This document shows, piece after piece, positions 41,612 through 47,635 of a DNA stretch of 47,635 nt. The position numbers and the translations under genes were made by a program. Within the stretch, counting starts at the first letter, position 1. Each line of letters begins with the position of its first letter. The notes under the pieces are model-generated. The model had not been told where the DNA came from. It saw nothing but the letters and a program-made list of their open reading frames with translations, and did not search any database. The stretch is from Streptomyces rochei. GTDB taxonomy: Bacteria > Actinomycetota > Actinomycetes > Streptomycetales > Streptomycetaceae. The stretch covers positions 1-47,635 of the forward strand of contig MUMD01000033.1 in NCBI GenBank assembly GCA_002155895.1, written 5' to 3'.

Positions 41612-41911
41612 ATGCTCCGCTACACGCTGATGCGCCTCGGGATCTTCGTGGGCTGCCTCGTGGCCGTCTGGGGGCTCGTCTACGTCGGCGTGTTCCCGCG
41701 CGGACTCGGCGACTCCAACGGCATGTGGATCATCCTGCTCGCCCTGCTGATCTCCGCCCCCATCAGCTATGTGGCGCTGCGCAAGGAGCGGGACCGCGCC
41801 TCGGAGCAGGTCGTCGGCCGCGTGGACCGCATGAAGGCCAACCTCGAGGCCAACCGCGGCCAGGAGGACCTCGCCGACGACACGGCACGGGCGCAGGGCC
41901 AGACCTCCTAG
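41612..41911 (+). CDS. DUF4229 domain membrane protein
   Basis: 99 aa. MLRYTLMRLGIFVGCLVAVW opens directly into the first membrane helix, a second helix is WIILLALLISAPISYVAL, and a charged coiled tail follows (RKERDRASEQVVGRVDRMKA). This is the DUF4229 actinobacterial family; function unknown. ATG 41612 matches the family start, and GGAAGAG lies about 10-15 nt upstream. Followed by a 13-bp hairpin terminator. Confidence 0.85.
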   Translation: MLRYTLMRLGIFVGCLVAVWGLVYVGVFPRGLGDSNGMWIILLALLISAPISYVALRKERDRASEQVVGRVDRMKANLEANRGQEDLADDTARAQGQTS

Positions 41912-41947
41912 CACCGTCCCGGCGTAACGTCCGTCACACCCGCGTAC

Positions 41948-41981
41948 GCCCCGGTTTCCTCATTTCCCAGGAAACCGGGGC
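41948..41981 (+). terminator. Hairpin terminator after DUF4229 gene
   Basis: Perfect 13-bp stem GCCCCGGTTTCCT / AGGAAACCGGGGC with an 8-nt loop (41961-41968), 37 nt after the DUF4229 stop. It separates that gene from the leader-peptide/symporter unit. Confidence 0.75.
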
Positions 41982-42031
41982 GATCTGCGTTTTGCGGGCA
42001 GTTGTCGCCTCCCACCTCTCAAAGAAAGGCT

Positions 42032-42060
42032 TTGGGGGTCTCAAAGTACGGGTGTTAAAG
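42032..42060 (+). promoter_or_regulatory. Candidate promoter for leader peptide-symporter unit
   Basis: TTGGGG (42032-42037) and TTAAAG (42055-42060) are separated by 17 nt. The -10 ends 8 nt before the leader ATG at 42069, which lacks a good ribosome site, so the leader peptide may be translated from a leaderless or near-leaderless mRNA. Confidence 0.4.
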
Positions 42061-42068
42061 TCGTGTGC

Positions 42069-42170
42069 ATGAAGCACGCAGCCGCGCCCTCCACACCCCC
42101 GAGCCTCGCGCTCGTGGCGCGCCTGCACGTGGACCTCTGTCGGTGCGCGTCCGCGAACTGTCGCTCCTGA
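42069..42170 (+). CDS. Putative regulatory leader peptide, Cys-containing
   Basis: 33 aa, too short for routine calling. It starts MKHAAAPSTPPSLALVARLH and ends VDLCRCASANCRS, with three Cys in the last ten residues. The core R-HVDL-x-R-x-x-SA-x-C is recognisable from the short 'putative leader peptide' family of actinobacteria, often found before sulfur-metabolism and transport genes. The stop is 79 nt before the symporter start at 42250. The Cys codons near the stop suggest a ribosome-stalling sensor of cysteinyl-tRNA supply. Family recognition is from memory of the motif and was not searched. Confidence 0.7.
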   Translation: MKHAAAPSTPPSLALVARLHVDLCRCASANCRS

Positions 42171-42203
42171 CGTTCCCCCTCATCCCGTCGTTCTCCACGT
42201 CAG
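42127..42203 (+). promoter_or_regulatory. Possible attenuator with mutually exclusive pairings
   Basis: CTGACGT (42167-42173), which contains the leader stop codon, can pair with ACGTCAG (42197-42203). The His-Val-Asp region of the leader has ACGTGG (42127-42132), which can pair with CCACGT (42195-42200), overlapping the same partner. The two helices exclude each other, so ribosome position on the Cys codons could choose between them. The stems are short and no folding was computed. Confidence 0.3.
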
Positions 42204-42249
42204 CCCCGCGCGTCCGTCCTCGCGTCCCGTCCCCCTACGGAGCATGTCC

Positions 42250-43590
42250 GTGTCCTCCCTGACGAAGTCTTCTGCCGAGTCCCCGGCCAAGAAGTCGTTC
42301 AAGGCGCCCTTCTGGGCCCAGATACTCGCCGGTCTCGTCCTCGGTGTCCTGCTGGGCTGGCTGGCCCGCAGCCAGGACATATCCTGGCTGGTCACCACCC
42401 TGGAGAAGGTCGGTGACATCTTCATCGGCCTGCTGAAGCTGGCCGTCGCACCGCTCGTCTTCTTCGCCATCCTGGTGTCGATCACCAACCTGCGGAAGGT
42501 CAACAACGCGGCCCGCCTGGCGTCCCGCACCCTTCTCTGGTTCATGATCACCTCGCTGATCGCGGTGGCCATCGGCCTCGTCATCGGCCTGGTCACCAAC
42601 CCGGGCGCCGGCACCGGCCTCACCCCGGCCGACGGCGCGAAGCCCGAGAACACCGGGTCCTGGATCGACTTCCTGACCGGCATCGTGCCGACCGACGTCA
42701 TCACGCCGTTCACCGAGCTGAACGTGCTCCAGATCGTCTTCATGGCCGCCGTCGCCGGCATCGCCGCCCTCCAGCTCGGCGAGAAGGCCCAGCCCATCCT
42801 CCAGCTGAGCGAGTCCGTCCTCGAACTCCTCCAGAAGGCCCTGTGGTGGGTCATCCGCCTCGCCCCGCTCGGCACCGTCGGCCTCATCGGCAACGCCATC
42901 GCCACCTACGGCTGGGACCTGATCGGCAAGTACGCCACCTTCACCGCGGACATCTACGTCGGCTGCGCCATCGTGATGTTCGTGGTCTACCCGGTGCTGC
43001 TCGCCACCGTCGCCAAGGCCAACCCGCTGCAGTTCTTCAAGGGCGCCTGGCCCGCGATCCAGCTGGCCTTCGTCTCCCGCTCGTCCGTCGGCACCATGCC
43101 GCTGACCCAGAAGGTCACCGAGCGCCTCGGCGTCCCGAAGGAGTACGCGTCCTTCGCCGTGCCGTTCGGCGCGACGACCAAGATGGACGGCTGCGCCGCG
43201 ATCTACCCGGCGATCGCCGCGATCTTCGTCGCGCAGATCTTCGGCATCGACCTCGGGGTCGGCGACTACCTGCTGATCGCCTTCGTCTCGGTGGTCGGCT
43301 CCGCCGCCACGGCCGGTCTCACCGGCGCCACGGTGATGCTGACCCTGACCCTGTCCACGCTGGGTCTGCCCATGGAGGGCGTCGGCCTGCTCCTCGCGAT
43401 CGACCCGATCCTGGACATGATGCGCACGGCGACGAACGTCGCCGGCCAGGCCCTCGTCCCGGTCATCGTCGCGGCCCGCGAGGGACTGCTCGACCGCAAG
43501 GCCTACGACGAGGCGCACAGCTCGCCGATCGACGAGCCGGAGCGTGAGCAGGAGAAGCAGGCGTCGGAGCCGGTTCCGGCCGCCGCCTGA
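42250..43590 (+). CDS. Dicarboxylate/amino acid:cation symporter (DAACS family)
   Basis: 446 aa with about eight membrane helices and two re-entrant loops. The serine-rich hairpin SRSSVGTMP, the substrate/cation motif GATTKMDGCAAIYPAIAA (in place of NMDGT), and DPILDMMRTATNVAGQ near the end are DAACS landmarks. The family moves glutamate, aspartate, C4-dicarboxylates or cystine (TcyP). GTG 42250 is favoured because ACGGAG is 7 nt upstream; ATG 42244 would place that site too close. A Cys-containing leader peptide upstream points to cystine or a sulfur-linked substrate, which is inference. It ends at a 20-bp terminator stem. Confidence 0.9.
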   Translation: MSSLTKSSAESPAKKSFKAPFWAQILAGLVLGVLLGWLARSQDISWLVTTLEKVGDIFIGLLKLAVAPLVFFAILVSITNLRKVNNAARLASRTLLWFMITSLIAVAIGLVIGLVTNPGAGTGLTPADGAKPENTGSWIDFLTGIVPTDVITPFTELNVLQIVFMAAVAGIAALQLGEKAQPILQLSESVLELLQKALWWVIRLAPLGTVGLIGNAIATYGWDLIGKYATFTADIYVGCAIVMFVVYPVLLATVAKANPLQFFKGAWPAIQLAFVSRSSVGTMPLTQKVTERLGVPKEYASFAVPFGATTKMDGCAAIYPAIAAIFVAQIFGIDLGVGDYLLIAFVSVVGSAATAGLTGATVMLTLTLSTLGLPMEGVGLLLAIDPILDMMRTATNVAGQALVPVIVAAREGLLDRKAYDEAHSSPIDEPEREQEKQASEPVPAAA

Positions 43591-43608
43591 CCGCCCCTCG
43601 GCACACCG

Positions 43609-43653
43609 ACGGGCCGGCCCCCTCCCGAGCACATCGGGAGGGGGCCGGCCCGT
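43609..43653. terminator. Bidirectional terminator after symporter
   Basis: A perfect stem of 20 bp (43609-43628 with 43634-43653), built on GGGCCGGCCCCCTCCCGA, closes a 5-nt loop GCACA. It lies between the convergent symporter and oxidoreductase genes and is among the strongest hairpins in the window. Confidence 0.88.
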
Positions 43654-43724
43654 TCACGTGCCTCCGCTCGCCCCGGGCGCCCCGGCCGGTCCACGCCCGC
43701 CCGCCCGGGGCGCCCCGTCCGCGG

Positions 43725-44618
43725 TCAGACGATCACCACCCGCCGCCCGCGCGTGTGGCCCGCCCGGCTGTCGATGTGCGCCGCCGCGGCCTCGGTGAGC
43801 GCGTAGGACTTCTCGACCGGGATGCGGAGCCTGCCCCGGCCGATCAGGTCGACCGTCTCGGCGAGCGCCTCCCGCATGCTCCCGGCCGTGCCGGAGAACC
43901 GGACGCCGAACTCCGACGCCCCGAGGTCGGCGATGGAGACCACCCGCCGGGGGTCCCCGGTCAGTTCGACGAGTTCGCGGATCACCCCGGAACCGGCCAG
44001 GTCGAGAGCCGCGTCGACACGGCCGAGCCCGCGCACCCGCTCGACCCACCCCTCGCCGTACGTCGTGGGGACGGCGCCCAGCTCCCTGAGGTAGTCCTGG
44101 TTCGCGGCGCCGGCGGTGCCGATCACCGCGATGCCGCGGTCCCGGGCTATCTGCAGCACCGCCGAGCCGACTCCCCCCGACGCGCCGCTGACCAGCAGCG
44201 TCTGCCCGGCCCGCACCCCGACCTCGCGCAGGACGCGCAGCGCGGTCTCCATCACGGACGGGTATCCGGCCGCCTCCGCGAAGGTCAGGCCCTCGGGCAT
44301 CCGGGCCCATACCGACAGCACGGCGAACTCGGCGTAGGTGTCGCTGCCTTCGCCGAACACCGGATCACCGACCTCCACCCCGTCGACGCCCTCGCCGACC
44401 TCGTCCACCACCCCGGCGGCGTCCAGGCCGACACCGGCGGGCAGCTCGATCGGATGCGCCCCCAGGACCTGGCCCTCGCGGAGCCTCCAGTCGACGGGGT
44501 TGACGCCCGCCGCCCGCACGGCGACGCGGATCTGGCCGGGGCCCGGGTGGGGCTCCTCGGCGTCTACGAGTTGCAGGACCTCGGGACCGCCGAACTCGGC
44601 GAAGCTCACTTTCCTCAT
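43725..44618 (-). CDS. NADP-dependent quinone-oxidoreductase-type (zeta-crystallin-like MDR) enzyme
   Basis: 297 aa. N-terminal GroES-like domain (FGGPEVLQLVDAEEPHPGPG..AAGVNPVDW) and a Rossmann nucleotide-binding domain with SGASGGVGSAVLQIA. No zinc-binding Cys/His set is present, so this is the zinc-free quinone oxidoreductase branch of medium-chain dehydrogenases. It likely reduces quinones or enones with NADPH. It starts at ATG 44618 and diverges from a TetR gene with an operator-like palindrome between them, so induction by electrophiles or substrate via that TetR is likely. Confidence 0.9.
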   Translation of the reverse strand: MRKVSFAEFGGPEVLQLVDAEEPHPGPGQIRVAVRAAGVNPVDWRLREGQVLGAHPIELPAGVGLDAAGVVDEVGEGVDGVEVGDPVFGEGSDTYAEFAVLSVWARMPEGLTFAEAAGYPSVMETALRVLREVGVRAGQTLLVSGASGGVGSAVLQIARDRGIAVIGTAGAANQDYLRELGAVPTTYGEGWVERVRGLGRVDAALDLAGSGVIRELVELTGDPRRVVSIADLGASEFGVRFSGTAGSMREALAETVDLIGRGRLRIPVEKSYALTEAAAAHIDSRAGHTRGRRVVIV

Positions 44619-44634
44619 GCGGCCGACCGTAACA

Positions 44635-44682
44635 CTAACGGTTAGCTTTTTGGAACGGTTATTGTTTTGTAGCTGGTAGTTT
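44635..44682. promoter_or_regulatory. TetR operator-like repeats in divergent promoter region
   Basis: CTAACGGTTAG (44635-44645) is a perfect palindrome. Its AACGGTTA half (44637-44644) recurs at 44654-44661, 17 bp on. TAGTTT at 44677-44682 ends 6 nt before the TetR ATG at 44689, which lacks a ribosome site and may be leaderless. The repeats lie where a repressor would cover both promoters. AT-rich content contrasts with the flanks. Confidence 0.55.
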
Positions 44683-44688
44683 GGGCGC

Positions 44689-45273
44689 ATGACCGTGCCG
44701 ACCGGACGCCGTGAGCGCAAGAAGGCCGCGACCCGGCAGAAGATCGCCGAGACCGCCCTGCGGCTCTTCCTGGAGCGCGGGTACGACGCGGTGGGCATCC
44801 GCGAGGTGGCCGCCGAGGCCGACGTGGCCGTCACCACGCTCTTCTCCCACTTCGCCTCCAAAGAGGCCCTGGTCTTCGAGCGGGACGCGGACTTCGAGCG
44901 GTGCCTCGTCGAGGCGGTCACCGGTCGCAGCCCGGACGAACCGCTCATGGCCGCGCTGCGCCGCGAGGTGCACGCCCTGGTGGAGCACTGCGCGGCGCCC
45001 GGCGCCGCCCCGGTCTGGCGCATGATCGACGCCTCCCCGGCGCTGCGGCAGTACGAGGAGTCGATGCGGCTGCGCCACGCGGACGCGCTGGCGGGGGCGC
45101 TCGCCGCCGACCTCGGCCTGGCGCGCGCCACCACGGCCTGCCGGGCGATCGCCAGGTTCGTGGTCGACGCCCGCGCGCTGGCCCGTGAGGCCGACGACCC
45201 CCGGGCGGCGGTCGAGGAGATCTTCGTGATGATCGAGGCGGCCTGGGCGGCCACCGGGGCGCGGACGGACTGA
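44689..45273 (+). CDS. TetR family repressor
   Basis: 194 aa. N-terminal HTH: RQKIAETALRLFLERGYDAV then IREVAAEADVAVTTLFSHFA with SKEALVF. The C-terminal ligand domain is helical and family-unspecific. It is divergent from the quinone-oxidoreductase-type gene, the common local-regulator arrangement, and palindromic repeats lie in the 70-bp gap. ATG 44689 probably initiates a leaderless mRNA. Confidence 0.9.
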   Translation: MTVPTGRRERKKAATRQKIAETALRLFLERGYDAVGIREVAAEADVAVTTLFSHFASKEALVFERDADFERCLVEAVTGRSPDEPLMAALRREVHALVEHCAAPGAAPVWRMIDASPALRQYEESMRLRHADALAGALAADLGLARATTACRAIARFVVDARALAREADDPRAAVEEIFVMIEAAWAATGARTD

Positions 45274-45291
45274 TCGCCGCCGCGCGGACCG

Positions 45292-45297
45292 TACGCT
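45292..45297 (+). promoter_or_regulatory. -10 box for leaderless second TetR gene
   Basis: TACGCT ends 7 nt before ATG 45305. No Shine-Dalgarno precedes either ATG 45299 or ATG 45305, so leaderless translation from 45305 is preferred. Confidence 0.4.
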
Positions 45298-45304
45298 GAT
45301 GCGT

Positions 45305-46024
45305 ATGGGTGCTGGGAAGACCAAGCGGATGCCGAGGGCGGTCCGTGAGCAGCAGATGCTGGACGCCGCCGTGCGGATCTTCGGGCAACGCGGGTACATG
45401 GCGGCGTCGATGGACGAGATCGCCGAACTGGCGGGTGTCTCCAAGCCGCTGGTGTACCTCTACCTGAACTCCAAGGACGACCTCTTCAGCGCCTGTGTAC
45501 GCCGCGAGGCCCGGGCCCTCACCCAGGCCGTGCGGGCGGGTGTGCGGCCGGGACTGCCGCCCGACGGGCAACTCTGGTCCGGGCTGCGGGCGTTCTTCAC
45601 CCACACCGCGCGCAACCCGGACGCCTGGCGCGTGCTGCACCTGCACGCCCGCACCCACGGCGAGCGGTTCGCCGCCGAGGTCGCGGCGATGCGGGCGGAC
45701 ATCGTCGCGTTCGTGACCCAGCTGATCGCGGCCGCGGCGCGGGACGCGCACCGCCGCCCGCACCTGCCCGAGGAGGAGGTCGCCGGGCTGGCCGAGGCAC
45801 TGGTCGGCGCCGCCGAGTCGCTCGCCGACTGGGCGGGCGCCACCGAGGGCGTCACGGCCAAGCAGGCGGCGGCGACCCTGATGAACTTCGCCTGGGCGGG
45901 CCTGGGCGACCTGATGACGGGCCGGCCCTGGGTGCCGCCGGAGGAGCCCGAGCCGGAGCCCGCGCCGGCGCCGGGGGGCGCGGCGGTACCGGGGGGCGCG
46001 GCGGTGCCGGTTCAGGCCGGGTAG
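45305..46024 (+). CDS. TetR/AcrR family regulator
   Basis: 239 aa. The HTH is VREQQMLDAAVRIFGQRGYM followed by ASMDEIAELAGVSKPLVYLY and LNSKDDLF. The C-terminal domain has FFTHTARNPDAWRVLHLHAR. The last 30 residues are Pro/Glu then Gly/Ala-rich and contain an 18-bp tandem duplication (45971-46006) encoding PGGAAV twice. It converges on and overlaps the MaoC gene by 13 bp. TetR genes next to FabG-MaoC pairs commonly regulate fatty acid metabolism (inference). Confidence 0.88.
   Translation: MGAGKTKRMPRAVREQQMLDAAVRIFGQRGYMAASMDEIAELAGVSKPLVYLYLNSKDDLFSACVRREARALTQAVRAGVRPGLPPDGQLWSGLRAFFTHTARNPDAWRVLHLHARTHGERFAAEVAAMRADIVAFVTQLIAAAARDAHRRPHLPEEEVAGLAEALVGAAESLADWAGATEGVTAKQAAATLMNFAWAGLGDLMTGRPWVPPEEPEPEPAPAPGGAAVPGGAAVPVQAG
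45971..46006 (+). repeat. 18-bp tandem duplication in TetR coding end
   Basis: CCGGGGGGCGCGGCGGTA and the next 18 nt differ by one base (final A/G). The duplication is in frame and adds PGGAAV, so it is a slippage-type repeat tolerated in a disordered tail. Confidence 0.8.
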
Positions 46025-46899
46025 GGGTCCACCGTCCCGGACAGGTGCAGGCGCCGCCCGTCCCGGCCGCGCAGTTCGAAGCGCCCGTCCGCCGCCCCGT
46101 ACGCCACCGTCCCGGGCAGCGGCACCGGCGCGCGGAACTCCGCCCGCACCACCGCCGCGTCCGGCGTCCCGTGCGCGGCGAGGCAGCGGGCCACGGTCCA
46201 CATGCCGTGCGCGATGGCCCGCGGGAAGCCGAACAGGCGGGCGGTGAGCGGGTGCAGGTGGATCGGGTTGCGGTCGCCGGAGGCGGCACCGTAGCGCCGC
46301 CCGACGTCACCGGCGAGGCGCCACTCGGCCCGCACGGGCAGCGGCTCGGCCTCCGCCGCGGCCGGTCCGCCCTCCTGCCGCGGTGCCGCGTCGCCGTCCA
46401 CCCGGTGCCGCGCCAGGTAGGTGCTGCGCGACTCCCAGACGGGCTCGGCCCCGCCGTCCGTCCGCAGTTCCGTCACCACCGCGGCCTCCGTGCCGCGCCG
46501 GTGCCGGGCCAGGCCCTCCACGTACACGGTGAGTTCGTAGGCGGCGGTCGCGGGCGTGGCGGCCCGCCGGGTGACGCCGATGGAGGTGTGGACGAGCCCG
46601 AGCAGCGGCAGCGGGAAGTCCCGGCCGCTCATCAGCCGCATCGCCACGGGGAAGCCCAGCACGTGCGGATACGTCACGGGCAGCGCGTCCGCGCCCGTCG
46701 GGAAGCCGCACACCCTCTCGTACGCCGCCAGCCGCGCCAGGTCCACGCGCAGGCCGGGCAGCACCAGCCGGGTGCGCGGGAAGTCCGCGTCCGGGCGGGG
46801 ACGCTTGAGCGGGGAGCGCAGGGCGCCGCGCAGAAGGAGCGGCGGGAGGGAGGGCAGGCCGGTGAGGGTGCCGGTCGGGGCGGCCGGGGTGGTCATCAC
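46012..46899 (-). CDS. MaoC family dehydratase (double hot-dog)
   Basis: 295 aa. The C-terminal half carries the hydratase 2 motif YGAASGDRNPIHLHPLTARL with FGFPRAIAHGM, whose Asp and His are the catalytic pair of R-specific enoyl-CoA hydratases. The N-terminal half is a second, degenerate hot-dog (YPHVLGFPVAMRLMSGRDF). This matches actinobacterial HtdX/FAS-like partners of FabG4. It starts at GTG 46899 or ATG 46896, overlapping the fabG stop by 4 bp, so the two are co-translated. Likely reaction: dehydration/hydration of 3-hydroxyacyl-CoA. Confidence 0.88.
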   Translation of the reverse strand: MMTTPAAPTGTLTGLPSLPPLLLRGALRSPLKRPRPDADFPRTRLVLPGLRVDLARLAAYERVCGFPTGADALPVTYPHVLGFPVAMRLMSGRDFPLPLLGLVHTSIGVTRRAATPATAAYELTVYVEGLARHRRGTEAAVVTELRTDGGAEPVWESRSTYLARHRVDGDAAPRQEGGPAAAEAEPLPVRAEWRLAGDVGRRYGAASGDRNPIHLHPLTARLFGFPRAIAHGMWTVARCLAAHGTPDAAVVRAEFRAPVPLPGTVAYGAADGRFELRGRDGRRLHLSGTVDPYPA

Positions 46900-47635
46900 G
46901 CCCCCAGCAGGCTCTGGCCGCAGACCCGGACGACCTGGCCGTTGACCGCGCCGGAGGCCGGGTGGGCGAGCCAGGCGGTGGTCCGGGCCACGTCCACCGG
47001 GAGGCCGCCCTGGGCAAGGGAGTTCATGCGGCGGCCGGCCTCGCGGATGAACAGCGGGACCGCCGCCGTCATCCTCGTCTCGATGAAGCCCGGCGCCACC
47101 GCGTTCACCGTCACCCCGTGCTCGGCGAGCGCGCGGGGCGCGAGGAAGCGGACCAGGCCGGCGATCCCCGCCTTGCTCGCGCCGTAGTTGGTCTGACCCG
47201 CGTTGCCCGCGAGGCCCGCGATCGAGGCCGTCGCCACGATCCGGCCGCCCCGGTTGACCGCCCCCGACCCGAGCAGCGCGTCCGTGGTGCGCAGGACGCT
47301 GGCGAGGTTGACGTCGAGGACGGAACTCCAGCGCTCGGCGGGCATGTTGACCAGGCGCCGGTCGCGGGTGACGCCCGCGTTGTGGATGAGGACGTCCAGC
47401 CCGCCGGGCACGGCCGCGGCGATGCGCTCGCCCGCGTCGGCGGCCGTGATGTCCAGGGCGAGGGCGGTGCCGCCGAGGCGTTCGGCGAGCCGGCGTGCCT
47501 CCTGCTCGGCCTGCGGCACGTCGAGGACGACGACCCGGGCGCCCTGCCCGGCCAGGGTCTCGGCGACCGCCGCGCCGATGCCGCGCGCGGCGCCGGTGAC
47601 CAGCGCGGTGCGTCCGGCGAGGGGCAGTTCGGGGG
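46896..47635 (-). CDS. fabG: 3-oxoacyl-ACP/CoA reductase, FabG family (partial, runs off right edge)
   Basis: Incomplete at its N-terminus: the frame remains open to the last base, reading [20 protein letters not shown], the SDR cofactor loop TGxxxGIG. Catalytic Ser is in VATASIAGLAGNAG and the YxxxK in TNYGASKAG. The N-x-N block (LIHNAGVTRD) is also present. The visible 246 residues cover a full SDR domain; FabG4-type proteins have an extra N-terminal domain that would lie beyond the window. It is the upstream partner of the MaoC gene and reduces 3-oxoacyl thioesters with NAD(P)H. Confidence 0.92.
   Translation of the reverse strand, partial: PELPLAGRTALVTGAARGIGAAVAETLAGQGARVVVLDVPQAEQEARRLAERLGGTALALDITAADAGERIAAAVPGGLDVLIHNAGVTRDRRLVNMPAERWSSVLDVNLASVLRTTDALLGSGAVNRGGRIVATASIAGLAGNAGQTNYGASKAGIAGLVRFLAPRALAEHGVTVNAVAPGFIETRMTAAVPLFIREAGRRMNSLAQGGLPVDVARTTAWLAHPASGAVNGQVVRVCGQSLLGA

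Overview
The window is high-GC actinobacterial DNA and almost certainly Streptomyces. Evidence for this includes an SsgA-like sporulation protein, an XRE/DUF5753 regulator paired with a DUF397 protein, a futalosine-type menaquinone gene set, a large LAL-type LuxR regulator, many GTG starts, TANNNT boxes placed directly before start codons, and the GC-rich hairpin repeat common in Streptomyces spacers. No rRNA, tRNA, CRISPR array, transposase or integrase was seen.

Region 1 (1-19.2 kb) looks accessory. It holds a Dps ferritin (-), a disulfide-reductase-family flavoprotein and an LtrA membrane protein. A co-directional set follows at 3.9-9.5 kb: YtcJ-type amidohydrolase, YcaC-type isochorismatase-fold hydrolase, DoxX, DUF1275 and an MFS exporter. 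On the minus strand lie an SsgA-like protein, an AraC regulator, a three-gene sugar-type ABC importer without its ATPase, an alpha/beta hydrolase with Asp in the nucleophile position, and a 914-aa LAL/LuxR regulator. A chloroperoxidase-like hydrolase diverges from the regulator. Paired GTGCAC boxes with a 22-bp period occur upstream of both the amidohydrolase and the LAL regulator, suggesting one regulon.

Region 2 (19.4-28.3 kb) is core respiratory metabolism: hemL and a histidine phosphatase, a CE4-like lipoprotein preceded by a perfect 18-bp inverted repeat, then the System II cytochrome c maturation run resA-ccdA-resB-ccsB.

Region 3 (28.4-35.3 kb) holds a stand-alone condensation-fold protein next to a double-HTH MerR regulator, a DUF7848-like protein, the XRE/DUF397 pair with an unusually long overlap, a VOC protein, a Ser/Thr kinase with an extracellular ricin-type domain, and a small PLDc_N membrane protein.

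Region 4 (35.3-42 kb) is the menaquinone block: UbiD-like decarboxylase, MqnP, UbiX-like protein, an Lrp regulator and MqnE. It is followed by UdgX, a GNAT enzyme and a DUF4229 protein. Regions 2 and 4 together supply heme, cytochrome c and menaquinone for the respiratory chain.

Region 5 (42-47.6 kb) begins with a 33-codon Cys-containing leader peptide (too short for routine gene calling) in front of a dicarboxylate/amino-acid:cation symporter. It continues with a TetR-controlled quinone-oxidoreductase-type enzyme, a second TetR gene, and a MaoC-FabG pair that runs off the right edge.
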